Shown here: positions 1-6,168 of the stretch, one piece after another | Position numbering within the stretch: the first letter of the stretch is position 1 | How the letters are laid out: the number at the start of each line of letters is the position of its first letter | From: Candidatus Peregrinibacteria bacterium RIFCSPLOWO2_01_FULL_48_20 | GTDB taxonomy: Bacteria; Patescibacteriota; Gracilibacteria; UBA1369; 2-02-FULL-48-14 | Direction: 5' to 3' | DNA: 10,267 nucleotides | NCBI GenBank assembly: GCA_001787475.1 | Contig: MFXB01000015.1 | Location: 1 to 10,267, forward strand | Translations under genes and position numbers: made by a program | The notes under the pieces: model-generated | Told to the model about the DNA's origin: nothing | Seen by the model: the letters and a program-made list of their open reading frames with translations, nothing else | The model's database searches: none

Positions 1-327
1 AAAAATGTGAATGAGCTGCTGGTCGGGCTTTTAAAAGAGCGCAAAGAAAAAATCAAAGAAAAGAAAGAGGCGCTTTCCAAAAAGGCAAAAAGGACGGATT
101 CCAGGTACATGACAGTGGCGACTCAAAGACTCCTCGAAGAAGAATATGGAGAAAAATGTTCCATAAAAACCTGCCTGAAAAAAGCGGAGGAAATTCATCA
201 TACGCAAAGGTTCAGCCTGGCTCACACGCATGATCCCAAGTATTTGGCGCCGCTGTGCCGAGAACATCATCAAATTGCTCATGCCGTAGATGGGAAAGTG
301 GTGGGCTATAGACGTGGATTGCCTTAA
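1..327 (+). CDS. HNH nuclease-like protein, C-terminal part (5' end outside window)
   Basis: The frame is open from base 1 to a TAA at 325-327, so the start probably lies upstream. A GTG at 7 is available but not convincing. The visible 108 residues begin with a Lys/Glu-rich, probably coiled-coil stretch (LLKERKEKIKEKKEAL) and end in a zinc-finger/HNH-like module: a C-x4-C pair (CSIKTC), then EIHH, then HDPKYLAPLCREHHQIAH. The order Cys pair, His-His, then L-x-P-L-C-x2-H-H matches the beta-beta-alpha-metal fold of HNH nucleases, in which the first His is catalytic and the Cys residues bind structural zinc. DNA cleavage is inferred; the substrate is unknown and an N-terminal targeting domain may be missing. 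No terminator is visible before the next gene's promoter at 340. Confidence 0.75.
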   Translation, partial: KNVNELLVGLLKERKEKIKEKKEALSKKAKRTDSRYMTVATQRLLEEEYGEKCSIKTCLKKAEEIHHTQRFSLAHTHDPKYLAPLCREHHQIAHAVDGKVVGYRRGLP

Positions 328-339
328 AGTTGGTTTTGG

Positions 340-368
340 TTGACAGATTCCATAAAAGGTGTTATCCT
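340..368 (+). promoter_or_regulatory. Sigma70-type promoter for the Cys-rich lipoprotein gene
   Basis: A perfect -35 box TTGACA at 340-345 is followed by a 17-bp spacer and a -10-like TATCCT at 363-368. The expected transcript start is near 375, about 17 bases ahead of the ATG at 392. This placement puts the possible GTG start at 359 inside the promoter and decides the start choice for the next gene. Confidence 0.6.
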
Positions 369-391
369 CTGTGTCCTGTTCGTTTTCTTTT

Positions 392-928
392 ATGGGAAAT
401 CTCGAAAATTTTGCCGGAGTTTGGGCGCCATTGGCGGTAGCAAGCTTGGTCAGTGGCTGTGCGCCACGGCTGGAGGATGCCACTTCGGTGGAGCCTATGG
501 CGTGTGCCGCGAAAATGGAGGATATCAGCGGACTGTCTTTTAGCGATGAAGTGGCGCTTACTCGAGGAGCTTATTCCGCTTATACGGGGAACAAAGGTGA
601 ACTTGAGTGCCATTTGCAACCTTATGTGGCCTATGATCCCGAGCATCTTGAAAATCTTGAGCCGGATCAAGTACAGGATATGGTACAGCATCGCTTGGTG
701 GGATTCGCGTTTCCGGCTGAGGAAACGGTGGGCACGGCGGTGAATAAAGAGTTGTTGGCGGCAGTGGATATTGTGACCGACTGTGCCGAGTTTGGAATTC
801 CCGAAACGGCCCCTTTATGTGTGGCGTTTTGTCCCGATTGGGAGGGCGGTTCGAATCTTACTATTGGAATAGATGAGTGTGAGCGTGTGGTGGAAATCGA
901 TGGGGACGACACGGATCGATTTTATTAA
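392..928 (+). CDS. Putative Cys-rich exported lipoprotein, unknown function
   Basis: I do not recognise a family. From the ATG at 392 the product is 178 residues. It opens with a mildly hydrophobic segment (WAPLAVASLV) that ends in a lipobox-like L-V-S-G-C, placing the lipidated Cys at residue 23. The n-region is unusual: it has no Lys or Arg and carries a Glu, so lipoprotein export is likely but not certain. The mature part is acidic and holds about seven further Cys (for example MAC, LEC, TDC, PLCVAFC, DEC), which suggests disulfides in an extracytoplasmic protein. An earlier in-frame GTG at 359 sits inside a good promoter and is disfavoured. There is no Shine-Dalgarno; the leader is pyrimidine-rich. 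Its TAA overlaps the stop codon of the converging glycosyltransferase gene. Confidence 0.55.
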   Translation: MGNLENFAGVWAPLAVASLVSGCAPRLEDATSVEPMACAAKMEDISGLSFSDEVALTRGAYSAYTGNKGELECHLQPYVAYDPEHLENLEPDQVQDMVQHRLVGFAFPAEETVGTAVNKELLAAVDIVTDCAEFGIPETAPLCVAFCPDWEGGSNLTIGIDECERVVEIDGDDTDRFY

Positions 929-1986
929 AATTCCGCAAGGATGTGTTTGGCGGATTCTTCCCAAGAAAAAGATTGGGCGCGTTTGAGACCGCGATGAACG
1001 TACGTGGCGCGTACTTTGGGACCCAGCATGAATTCAATGGCATCCGCGAAGGCGGGGGTATTTGAAGGATCGACGAGGAGAGCGGCGTCACCCACAACCT
1101 CGGGGATGGAGGTTCGGTTGGAGGCAACCACGGGGCAAGAGCACGCCATGGCTTCGAGAAGAGGAATCCCAAATCCTTCGTAAACCGATGGGCAAACGAG
1201 CATTGCGGCGCGCGAGTAGAGTTCGCAGAGTTGAGGCTCCGAAACGTAGCCGAGAAAATGAATGCGAGAACGGAGGGCCGAGGGGACGGCGCGGAGGATT
1301 CGGGCGGTTTTCCATCCTTTGGCGCCGGCAATAATTACGTGAAGGTCTTTGTGTTTGGGCGCGAGGCGAGAGAAAGCGGCGAAAAGGGCTTGAAAATTTT
1401 TGCGCGGAGACAGGGTGCCAACGCCGAGAAGAAAGCGGGAAGGAAGATCAAGTTTTTGCGATTTTGTGGGGCGGAGATTGGTGGCTGGCGAAGCGATGAG
1501 GACTGGTTTTTTGAGCGTTGGGAAAAGGGTGGCGAGGTCGTGCGCGGTGTGACGGGAGACGCAAATGATCAATCGAGTCTTTTTGAGTGCGCGCGAAAGC
1601 GTGAGGCGTTCAACCCAGGTGGGAAACCAAGCGTGAGTTTTACTATAAAGAAACGCGATGAGGTCGTGGACGACGAGGGCGGTTTTTTGGGAGCTCGGGG
1701 CAATGGCCGGGTAAATGAAGCTGGTGGGCGCCAAGAAAAAATCAACGGGACGACTTTGAAGGTAGCGGCGAAGGTTGAGATGCCAAAATGGGCCGCGGCC
1801 GGAAATGAGAACTTGCAGACCGGAAGGGAAATGCGGATTTGGTCTTTTAGTGAAAAGTACGAAGTGGACATTTTTAAGCTCGCCTTCAGCGAGTAGCGCC
1901 CGCGTGATTTCAAGAGCGTAACGGGACTTCCCCGCTCCTTTTTCGTGCGCGTCACGGATATCGATGCCGATGCTTTTTATTGCCAT
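925..1986 (-). CDS. GT4-type glycosyltransferase (GT-B fold)
   Basis: This is a 353-residue group 1 glycosyltransferase, likely cytoplasmic or membrane-peripheral, moving a sugar from a nucleotide donor to a glycan or lipid acceptor. The N-terminal acceptor domain opens with IGIDIRDAHEKGAGKSRYA. The C-terminal donor domain has VGTLSPRKN (about 189-197), a typical GT4 signature. It also has the E-x7-E motif in EGFGIPLLE (about 270-278), followed by PVVASNRTSIPEVVGDAA, which contacts the nucleotide sugar. The start is placed at the ATG (MAIKSIGID) where family homology begins. An in-frame ATG at 2026-2028 would add 14 atypical residues and almost touch the divergent gene. Donor and acceptor cannot be read from sequence. 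No other envelope-glycan genes are visible, so its pathway is open. Confidence 0.88.
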   Translation of the reverse strand: MAIKSIGIDIRDAHEKGAGKSRYALEITRALLAEGELKNVHFVLFTKRPNPHFPSGLQVLISGRGPFWHLNLRRYLQSRPVDFFLAPTSFIYPAIAPSSQKTALVVHDLIAFLYSKTHAWFPTWVERLTLSRALKKTRLIICVSRHTAHDLATLFPTLKKPVLIASPATNLRPTKSQKLDLPSRFLLGVGTLSPRKNFQALFAAFSRLAPKHKDLHVIIAGAKGWKTARILRAVPSALRSRIHFLGYVSEPQLCELYSRAAMLVCPSVYEGFGIPLLEAMACSCPVVASNRTSIPEVVGDAALLVDPSNTPAFADAIEFMLGPKVRATYVHRGLKRAQSFSWEESAKHILAEF

Positions 1987-2008
1987 AAGAGGCTCAATTT
2001 GATAGATT
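1980..2008 (+). promoter_or_regulatory. Weak candidate promoter for the membrane-protein gene
   Basis: TTGCCA at 1980-1985 (5 of 6 matches to the -35 box), a 17-bp spacer and TAGATT at 2003-2008 (4 of 6 to the -10 box) would start RNA near 2015, giving a short leader before the ATG at 2030. It overlaps the start codon of the divergent glycosyltransferase gene. No clear minus-strand promoter was found in the same 43-bp gap. Inference only. Confidence 0.3.
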
Positions 2009-2029
2009 GCAAATACTTTCCCCTGCATT

Positions 2030-2749
2030 ATGTCGCTAACTCAACGAGTGAAACAAGGCTTTCTACGTCTTCCTCTCATGAAGAAGGCTATTTTAACGGG
2101 CAGTGCGGCACTTGCGGTGAGCACGGTTTTGCCTTGGTACGATCTTAGAAACAGCTTTGGCGTGGGCGCCACTTACTTGGGAATTCAAGGTCCGCTCTTT
2201 GTGATCGGGCTTTTAGTGCTGGGGTGCGGACTTGTGAGTTTCTTCAATATGTTTTTCCCGCTGATGGGACGACAATTCTTTAATTTGCGGAAACGCGGCG
2301 GGTCCACGGCGATGACTTTGGGTGGACAAGCGCTTTTGCTCCTTTTGGTGGCGAATTCGATATTTTATCATCCGGATTTTGGAGCGGCCGTGAGCAGCAA
2401 GGCGACTCGCTTTGGGATGGTGCTTGCATTCGCGTCGATCGGGCTGATGATTATTGCAGGATGGATGGCTCGAAGAAAAGAAGATGAGGAAAACGACAAT
2501 GTGGAGGATGTTTTGGAGGCGGCTGCGCCGGTGACTCCGGTGAGTACGCCGAGCTATTCGGTACCGGTGACAGGGATGGCGGCTCGACCGACGGTGGATC
2601 CTCTCACCTTGGACGCACGCACCCGATACAAAATGATGCGCTCTCAAGGACGCTACAGCTCTAACGCGCAAAATAATTTGTGGGGCAGCGGTGCGGGGAG
2701 CGCTTTTGGACGAGCCGGCAGCGCATCCGATGATAATTCTGATAATTAA
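2030..2749 (+). CDS. Four-helix integral membrane protein with disordered C-terminal tail, unknown family
   Basis: I do not recognise a family. The 239 residues contain four likely membrane helices, at about 18-37, 51-77, 94-113 and 127-146. The second is rich in Gly, Leu and Phe (GPLFVIGLLVLGCGLVSFF). Positive patches at RLPLMKK, NLRKRGG and ARRK suggest both ends are cytoplasmic. After residue 147 comes a soluble tail: an acidic stretch (EDEENDNVED), an Ala/Pro/Val/Thr linker, a basic segment DARTRYKMMRSQGRYS (about 195-210), then a Gly/Ser/Ala end. The basic island in an otherwise low-complexity tail may be a binding motif. The start at 2030 is the first ATG, though M17 (MKKAILTG) is possible. 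No Shine-Dalgarno is visible. The zinc-ribbon gene follows after 26 bases, so co-transcription is likely. Confidence 0.7.
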   Translation: MSLTQRVKQGFLRLPLMKKAILTGSAALAVSTVLPWYDLRNSFGVGATYLGIQGPLFVIGLLVLGCGLVSFFNMFFPLMGRQFFNLRKRGGSTAMTLGGQALLLLLVANSIFYHPDFGAAVSSKATRFGMVLAFASIGLMIIAGWMARRKEDEENDNVEDVLEAAAPVTPVSTPSYSVPVTGMAARPTVDPLTLDARTRYKMMRSQGRYSSNAQNNLWGSGAGSAFGRAGSASDDNSDN

Positions 2750-2751
2750 TA

Positions 2752-2766
2752 CTCGCCGAGGGCGAG
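2752..2766 (+). other. Short RNA hairpin ahead of the zinc-ribbon gene
   Basis: A perfect 6-bp stem CTCGCC/GGCGAG with loop GAG lies between the membrane-protein stop and the zinc-ribbon ATG at 2776. No T-tract follows, so it is not an intrinsic terminator. Its 3' side holds the only purine-rich GAGGGCGAG stretch near this start, so it might limit ribosome access or protect an mRNA end. Confidence 0.4.
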
Positions 2767-2775
2767 CTACAAAAT

Positions 2776-2952
2776 ATGACCACTGAGATTCTATTTTACT
2801 GTCGAGACTGCAAGAAAATCGTCGAGGGCGTACGCAAAGGAACGAAGTACGAGTACACCTGCCCCGACTGCAAAGGCGAACGTGTTGCTTTTGGAACGGA
2901 GAAAGCCATTTGCGATTTTTTCTCAGTCCGTAAACTCTCGAAAAATGCTTGA
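2776..2952 (+). CDS. Small zinc-ribbon protein, 58 aa
   Basis: The ORF starts ATG ACC ACT GAG and ends at TGA 2950-2952. The product begins MTTEILFYCRDCKK and has two knuckles, C9-x2-C12 and C29-x2-C32, separated by 16 residues. This is the spacing expected of a zinc ribbon or rubredoxin-like fold. An extra Cys lies at 46. The second knuckle reads YTCPDCKGERVAFGTEK, as in many small zinc-ribbon proteins. The gene overlaps the start of the PurM-like gene by 8 bases, a typical translational-coupling arrangement, and it follows the membrane-protein gene by 26 bases. Possible roles are nucleic-acid or protein binding as an accessory subunit; nothing in the sequence fixes the function. A longer alternative N-terminus for the next gene (GTG at 2882) runs through this ORF in another frame and is rejected in favour of this protein. 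Confidence 0.75.
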   Translation: MTTEILFYCRDCKKIVEGVRKGTKYEYTCPDCKGERVAFGTEKAICDFFSVRKLSKNA

Positions 2953-4057
2953 CCGCGTCGATTACACGGCTCTCGACCGCGCAAAAAATGCTTTTATTGA
3001 GGCTGGGAAACGAACTCGAAATTTTGCGGCGCAGTTTGGATTTATGCCTGGCGATTTCGGCGGCAGCGCCAATGTTTTTGCTTTGGACTTGAAGGCTTTT
3101 GCCGGCGCAGAAGCTTTGTATATGACTTTGTTGCCGGAAGGTCTCGGCACGGCGGACGACGCGCGTCCGGATGATTTGACTTCGGAAGAGCTCGTGCGAT
3201 TTTGGAAAAATATCGGTGGGAAAACGATGTCGGTTTTGACGAATGACGCGGCTTCGGCCGGTATGCAAACGGTTTTGATTTCTTTGTACTTGCCGTCGGC
3301 GACGGTGGAAGCAGTTTTTTCCAAGGAATTTATGAGGGGGTTTTTAGATGGCTTTGTCGCGGGATGTGAAAAAGTTGGCTGCGTTTATTTTTCCGGGGAA
3401 ACGCCTCAGCTGAAGGGGAAAATCGTGGAAGGCAAATTGGATATTGCGGGTGCTCTTTGGGGCGTGGTTCCGGCGGGAGCGCGGCCTGTGGATTCTTCGG
3501 AACTTCGCGCCGGCGACTTTATTGTTTTTGTGGAAAGCAGCGGTCCGCACGAAAACGGCTTCACGACTTTGCGTGATTTGGCGACGCGTTTGCCACAGGG
3601 CTACCGCACAAAATTGCCCGGTGGAATGGAGTATTGGGAAGCGATCAATCAGCCCGGACATTTATACACGCCGCTCGTGCAAGCCGTGATGGCCGCCGGC
3701 ATTCAGCCTTCGAATGTTGAGCCCATTACCGGCCACGGTTGGCAAAAATTGATGCGGCCGAAAGGAGCTTTTAGGTACGTTGTGGAGGAGGTGCTTCCGG
3801 TGCCGGAGATTTTTACGTTTGTGGAAGAGACGTCCGGACTTTCGAAAGAAGTGATGCTGCGAACTTTCAATTATGGTGTTGGGCTCGCTTTATATGTTCA
3901 CAGTCGAGAAGATGCAGAAAAGGTGGTTGGGATTGCCGAGGGTTTGAATTTGAAAGCGTGCGTGGCCGGAAAGGTTGAGGCGGCGGAAGCGCGTGAGGTG
4001 GTGGTGAAGCCACTCGGTGTGACGATGAAGGGAGACGGGTTCGATTTGGGAAAATAG
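2945..4057 (+). CDS. PurM-like (AIR synthase-related) protein, divergent
   Basis: The 370-residue product resembles phosphoribosylformylglycinamidine cyclo-ligase (AIR synthase; ATP-dependent ring closure of FGAM in purine synthesis). Signatures aligned by eye: an N-terminal YTALDRAKNAF and FGGSANVF region; LTNDAASAGMQ (about 98-108), in the place of the family's VNDI segment; FSGETPQ (149-155), for GGETAEM; GDFIVFVESSGPHENGF (190-206), for GDVxxGxxSSGxHSNGF; EPITGHG; and LRTFNYGVGLAL, for YRTFNxGVGM. The family's GTDGVGTK loop is altered: GLGT remains but the flanking Asp and Lys do not (EGLGTADDARPDD), and the Gly-rich ITGGG is ITGHG. Catalysis of the standard reaction is therefore uncertain. 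ATG 2945 is chosen because homology begins there. No other purine genes are present. A GNAT gene follows after 14 bases. Confidence 0.8.
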   Translation: MLDRVDYTALDRAKNAFIEAGKRTRNFAAQFGFMPGDFGGSANVFALDLKAFAGAEALYMTLLPEGLGTADDARPDDLTSEELVRFWKNIGGKTMSVLTNDAASAGMQTVLISLYLPSATVEAVFSKEFMRGFLDGFVAGCEKVGCVYFSGETPQLKGKIVEGKLDIAGALWGVVPAGARPVDSSELRAGDFIVFVESSGPHENGFTTLRDLATRLPQGYRTKLPGGMEYWEAINQPGHLYTPLVQAVMAAGIQPSNVEPITGHGWQKLMRPKGAFRYVVEEVLPVPEIFTFVEETSGLSKEVMLRTFNYGVGLALYVHSREDAEKVVGIAEGLNLKACVAGKVEAAEAREVVVKPLGVTMKGDGFDLGK

Positions 4058-4071
4058 TACTTTTGAATCTT

Positions 4072-4527
4072 ATGATTAGAAAAGCGGCGAAAAAAGATGC
4101 GGAAGGAATGCATGAGCTTCACATGCGAGCTGTAAAAGTGGCGTGCAAAGGGTTTTACACGGACGAACAAATAAAGGGCTGGCTCGCGAAGCGGTCGGCG
4201 GAGGGATATTTGGAAGGAATCGAAAATGATGAAATGTTTGTTGAGGAAATCGAAGGAAAAGTGCTTGGGTTCGGGCATGCGGTGCCCGGGCAAATTTTAG
4301 CGGTATTTGTGGATCCGAAGTTTCATGGGAAAGGATTTGGAAAATCGCTTTTAAAGGTTGGTTTGGAAATGGCGAAAAAAGAAAACCATCGGATGATTAA
4401 AGTGGAGGCCAGCCTCAATGCCGCGGCGTTTTATCAAAAGTGCGGTTTTATTGAAACAAGTAAGAGCATGGTGGATAGAAACGGGCAAAAACTTCCGGTT
4501 GTTCTCATGGAATATTCAGTGGCTTAA
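4072..4527 (+). CDS. GNAT-family N-acetyltransferase
   Basis: The 151-residue product has the single-domain GNAT architecture: an N-terminal IRKAAKKDAEGMHELH strand-helix, the strand-4 to helix-3 acetyl-CoA pyrophosphate loop in VFVDPKFHGKGFGKSLL (about 78-94, fitting the x-x-G-x-G signature), and the motif B segment SLNAAAFYQKCGF (114-126). Such enzymes move acetyl from acetyl-CoA to an amine on a small molecule or protein; the substrate is unknown. An in-frame TTG at 4063 would add three residues. ATG 4072 gives the standard MIRKA start. It lies 14 bases after the PurM-like gene and is probably in the same transcript. No Shine-Dalgarno is visible. Similar genes are often simply called 'GNAT family'. 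Confidence 0.88.
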   Translation: MIRKAAKKDAEGMHELHMRAVKVACKGFYTDEQIKGWLAKRSAEGYLEGIENDEMFVEEIEGKVLGFGHAVPGQILAVFVDPKFHGKGFGKSLLKVGLEMAKKENHRMIKVEASLNAAAFYQKCGFIETSKSMVDRNGQKLPVVLMEYSVA

Positions 4528-4545
4528 AATTCGAAAAAAAATCTC

Positions 4546-4574
4546 TTGTCATTCTGAATTTTTTGGAATAAACC
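4546..4574 (+). promoter_or_regulatory. Candidate promoter ahead of the Cys-cluster gene
   Basis: TTGTCA at 4546-4551 (5 of 6 matches to the -35 box) is followed 17 bases later by TAAACC at 4569-4574, a poor -10 box. The -10 region overlaps the left arm of the inverted repeat at 4565-4606. Support is modest and rests on the good -35 box and the 84-base gap after the GNAT gene. Confidence 0.3.
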
Positions 4575-4606
4575 AATTATTGAATTTTATTCGATTGGTT
4601 TTATCC
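4565..4606 (+). repeat. Imperfect inverted repeat immediately upstream of the Cys-cluster gene
   Basis: The arms GGAATAAACCAAT (4565-4577) and ATTGGTTTTATCC (4594-4606) are complementary at 11 of 13 positions, with 8 contiguous pairs (AAACCAAT/ATTGGTTT) at the inner end and a 16-base AT-rich loop. It ends 5 bases before the ATG at 4612. It could be a dyad operator overlapping a promoter, an RNA hairpin at the ribosome-binding region, or a weak terminator of the GNAT transcript; no T-run follows it. Confidence 0.5.
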
Positions 4607-4611
4607 AATAA

Positions 4612-5241
4612 ATGGCGATTGATTTCGAATCGATTCATAAAAATTTTAATGGCGTAATGCTGGGTTTGTGTACGGCGTGCGGCGGCTCTTGCGAGAAAAA
4701 TCAAATCACTTTGTTTTTGCCGGGAGAAATTGAATTTGTGGCGGGAAAACTCGGCATGGATTTGATGGCGTTTAAAGAAAAATTTTGCAACACGATTGTT
4801 TTTAAGGGGCAGCACATTTTTATAATGAAAGCGGGAGTTTGTCCTTTTTTAAATGCGAGTTATCACTGTGAGTTGGAGGATTCGAATTGTAAACTGACTC
4901 GCTGCTTGTTGTATCCGGTGATTGTGAGTTTGGTGAACGGGAAGGCGGCGGTTTATCTTGATGAAAAGGGCTGTCCGATGACGCGGTGGGTGCCGAAGGA
5001 ATTCACGGCGCAAGCCACGGAAATTTATGAGGAAATCAAAAATGAATTGCCCGATTGGTGGTTGGAGTTTGTTGTAAAATACGATGAAGCTTTATACGAC
5101 TATTCGAAGCTCACACGGCATCGGGAAAAACGATTCATTGAGCTCCGGGAGTTGGAAAGCTGCATGATTAAAGAGTGGAAGCCGGCGCCGCGTCCCACTC
5201 CGAACTTTGTTCAAATTGGCGGAACGGTGCATTCTTGTTAA
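4612..5241 (+). CDS. YkgJ-like cysteine-cluster protein
   Basis: The 209-residue product resembles the YkgJ/UPF0153 group of putative Zn- or Fe-S-binding cysteine-cluster proteins. Cys residues occur at 20, 23 and 27 (LCTACGGSC), 59, 77 (GVCPFL), 86, 93 and 98 (CELEDSNCKLTRC, followed by LLYPV). Further Cys lie at about 121 (KGCPM), in ESC, and at the last residue. The order N-terminal Cys triplet, C-P-F-L, then C-x6-C-x4-C-x3-P matches the family pattern in which Cys ligands from both halves build one metal site. The biochemical role of the family is not settled; redox or metal-cofactor work is possible. The C-terminal half (about 130-209) is a less conserved helical extension. It is preceded by an inverted repeat and followed by tandem repeats and a strong terminator, so it probably ends this (+) transcript. 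Confidence 0.7.
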   Translation: MAIDFESIHKNFNGVMLGLCTACGGSCEKNQITLFLPGEIEFVAGKLGMDLMAFKEKFCNTIVFKGQHIFIMKAGVCPFLNASYHCELEDSNCKLTRCLLYPVIVSLVNGKAAVYLDEKGCPMTRWVPKEFTAQATEIYEEIKNELPDWWLEFVVKYDEALYDYSKLTRHREKRFIELRELESCMIKEWKPAPRPTPNFVQIGGTVHSC

Positions 5242-5276
5242 GGAAAATTTCAGGATTATTTCAGGAAAATTTCAGG
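5241..5276 (+). repeat. Three 11-bp tandem direct repeats in the dprA leader
   Basis: The units AGGAAAATTTC (5241-5251), AGGATTATTTC (5252-5262) and AGGAAAATTTC (5263-5273), then a trailing AGG, form an exact 11-bp period. Units 1 and 3 are identical and unit 2 differs at two positions. The first begins on the last base of the upstream stop codon. The period is close to one DNA helical turn, as in arrays of protein-binding sites on one face. Confidence 0.85.
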
Positions 5277-5280
5277 TCGA

Positions 5281-5316
5281 AAGGTGTAGAGTGGAAAGCT
5301 CTAACCTTATTTTTTT
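5281..5316 (+). terminator. Intrinsic terminator ending at the dprA start codon
   Basis: The left arm AAGGTGTAGAG (5281-5291) pairs with CTCTAACCTT (5299-5308), making 10 pairs with one bulged G and a 7-base loop TGGAAAG. An A and seven Ts (5310-5316) follow. The last T is the base before the dprA ATG at 5317. It is well placed to end the upstream transcript and would also lie in any dprA mRNA that starts further upstream. Confidence 0.85.
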
Positions 5317-6168
5317 ATGAAAGTACAAAATGTTCATTTGGGCGACAAAAGTTATCCACAACTTTTGAAGGAAATTTTTGATCCGCCGCGGGTGCTGTAT
5401 TATTGGGGGAATTTGGAAATTTTGGAGCGTCCCCTCTGTGCGATTGTGGGCACGCGAAGGGCGAGTGCGTATGGGGAAACGCAGGCGTTTCGTTTTGCGA
5501 AGGAACTCAGCGAGCGAGGAGTATGTATTGTCAGCGGACTGGCTTTTGGGATCGATAAAGCGGCGCATTTGGGTGCTCTGGAAGGAGAAGGTGGAACCGT
5601 TGCGGTTGTGGCGCAAGGAATTGAAGAGTTGGAACCGAGCGGGCATCGGGGATTGGCACAAAAAATCGTGGAGAAGGGCGGGCTTATTTTGAGTGAGAAA
5701 GCGCAGGGCGAAATATATTTCAAGAGTGATTATTTGGTGCGAAATCGGATTATTGCGGGGCTTTGTAAAGGCACGCTGGTGATTGAGGCTCCGTTTAAAT
5801 CGGGGGCGCGCAATACCGCCAAACATGCTCTGGAGTATGGGCGCGAAGTGATGGCTTTGCCCGGACGCATCACCGACGAAAAAAGCGAGGGAACGAATGC
5901 TTTGATTCAAGCCGGAGCGGCTCTGGTGACGGGTCCGAAGGAAGTGGCTGAAATGTTGGGCGTGGGATGGACTAAAAGGAAAGTGATTTTGGATGGCTTG
6001 GCGGCGGAAATTTTTGCGGAGCTCCAAAAGGCGCCGCGGTCGCCGGCGGAGCTGGGGGAAAAGTTTTCTTCGTTACGGGAACTCTATGAAATTTTAGGGG
6101 CGCTTGAAATGAAAGGGCTCATTCGATTCACTCTGGAACAGCGTTATGCGGTTCTTCCGCAGGGGTGA
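5317..6168 (+). CDS. dprA: DNA-processing protein DprA
   Basis: DprA (Smf) binds incoming single-stranded DNA in natural transformation and loads RecA. The 283-residue product has the extended Rossmann fold. It carries AIVGTRRASAYGE (about 42-54, the GS/TR motif), VSGLAFGIDKAAHLGAL (72-88), LVRNRIIAGL and VIEAPFKSGARNTAKHALEYGREVMALPG, then NALIQAGA. It ends in a winged-helix-like domain (ILDGLAAEIFAELQ to LIRFTLEQRYAVLP). Length matches short DprA proteins such as the pneumococcal one. The start fits the family's opening (YPQLLKEIFDPPRVLYYWGN). The first usable ATG directly follows a terminator T-tract, so expression must depend on read-through, antitermination or a start very close to the ATG. 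The usual GLAxGID position has Phe (AFGID). Its last 41 bases overlap pilB on the other strand. Confidence 0.96.
   Translation: MKVQNVHLGDKSYPQLLKEIFDPPRVLYYWGNLEILERPLCAIVGTRRASAYGETQAFRFAKELSERGVCIVSGLAFGIDKAAHLGALEGEGGTVAVVAQGIEELEPSGHRGLAQKIVEKGGLILSEKAQGEIYFKSDYLVRNRIIAGLCKGTLVIEAPFKSGARNTAKHALEYGREVMALPGRITDEKSEGTNALIQAGAALVTGPKEVAEMLGVGWTKRKVILDGLAAEIFAELQKAPRSPAELGEKFSSLRELYEILGALEMKGLIRFTLEQRYAVLPQG

Noticed and set aside
359..391. GTG-initiated N-terminal extension of the lipoprotein
   Set aside because: It falls within the promoter spacer and -10 region and would bury the signal peptide behind a Cys/Ser-rich stretch.
1987..2028. 14-residue N-terminal extension of the glycosyltransferase from ATG 2026-2028
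   Set aside because: The extra residues do not fit the family start, and the site almost touches the divergent gene's start codon.
2882..2944. GTG-initiated 21-residue N-terminal extension of the PurM-like protein
   Set aside because: It lies in another frame of the zinc-ribbon gene, and family similarity begins only at the ATG at 2945.
5696..6168. UGA recoding as Gly (Gracilibacteria-type code)
   Set aside because: dprA, pilB, nusA and the zinc ribbon all end on TGA at plausible C-termini, and no gene needs read-through of an internal TGA.
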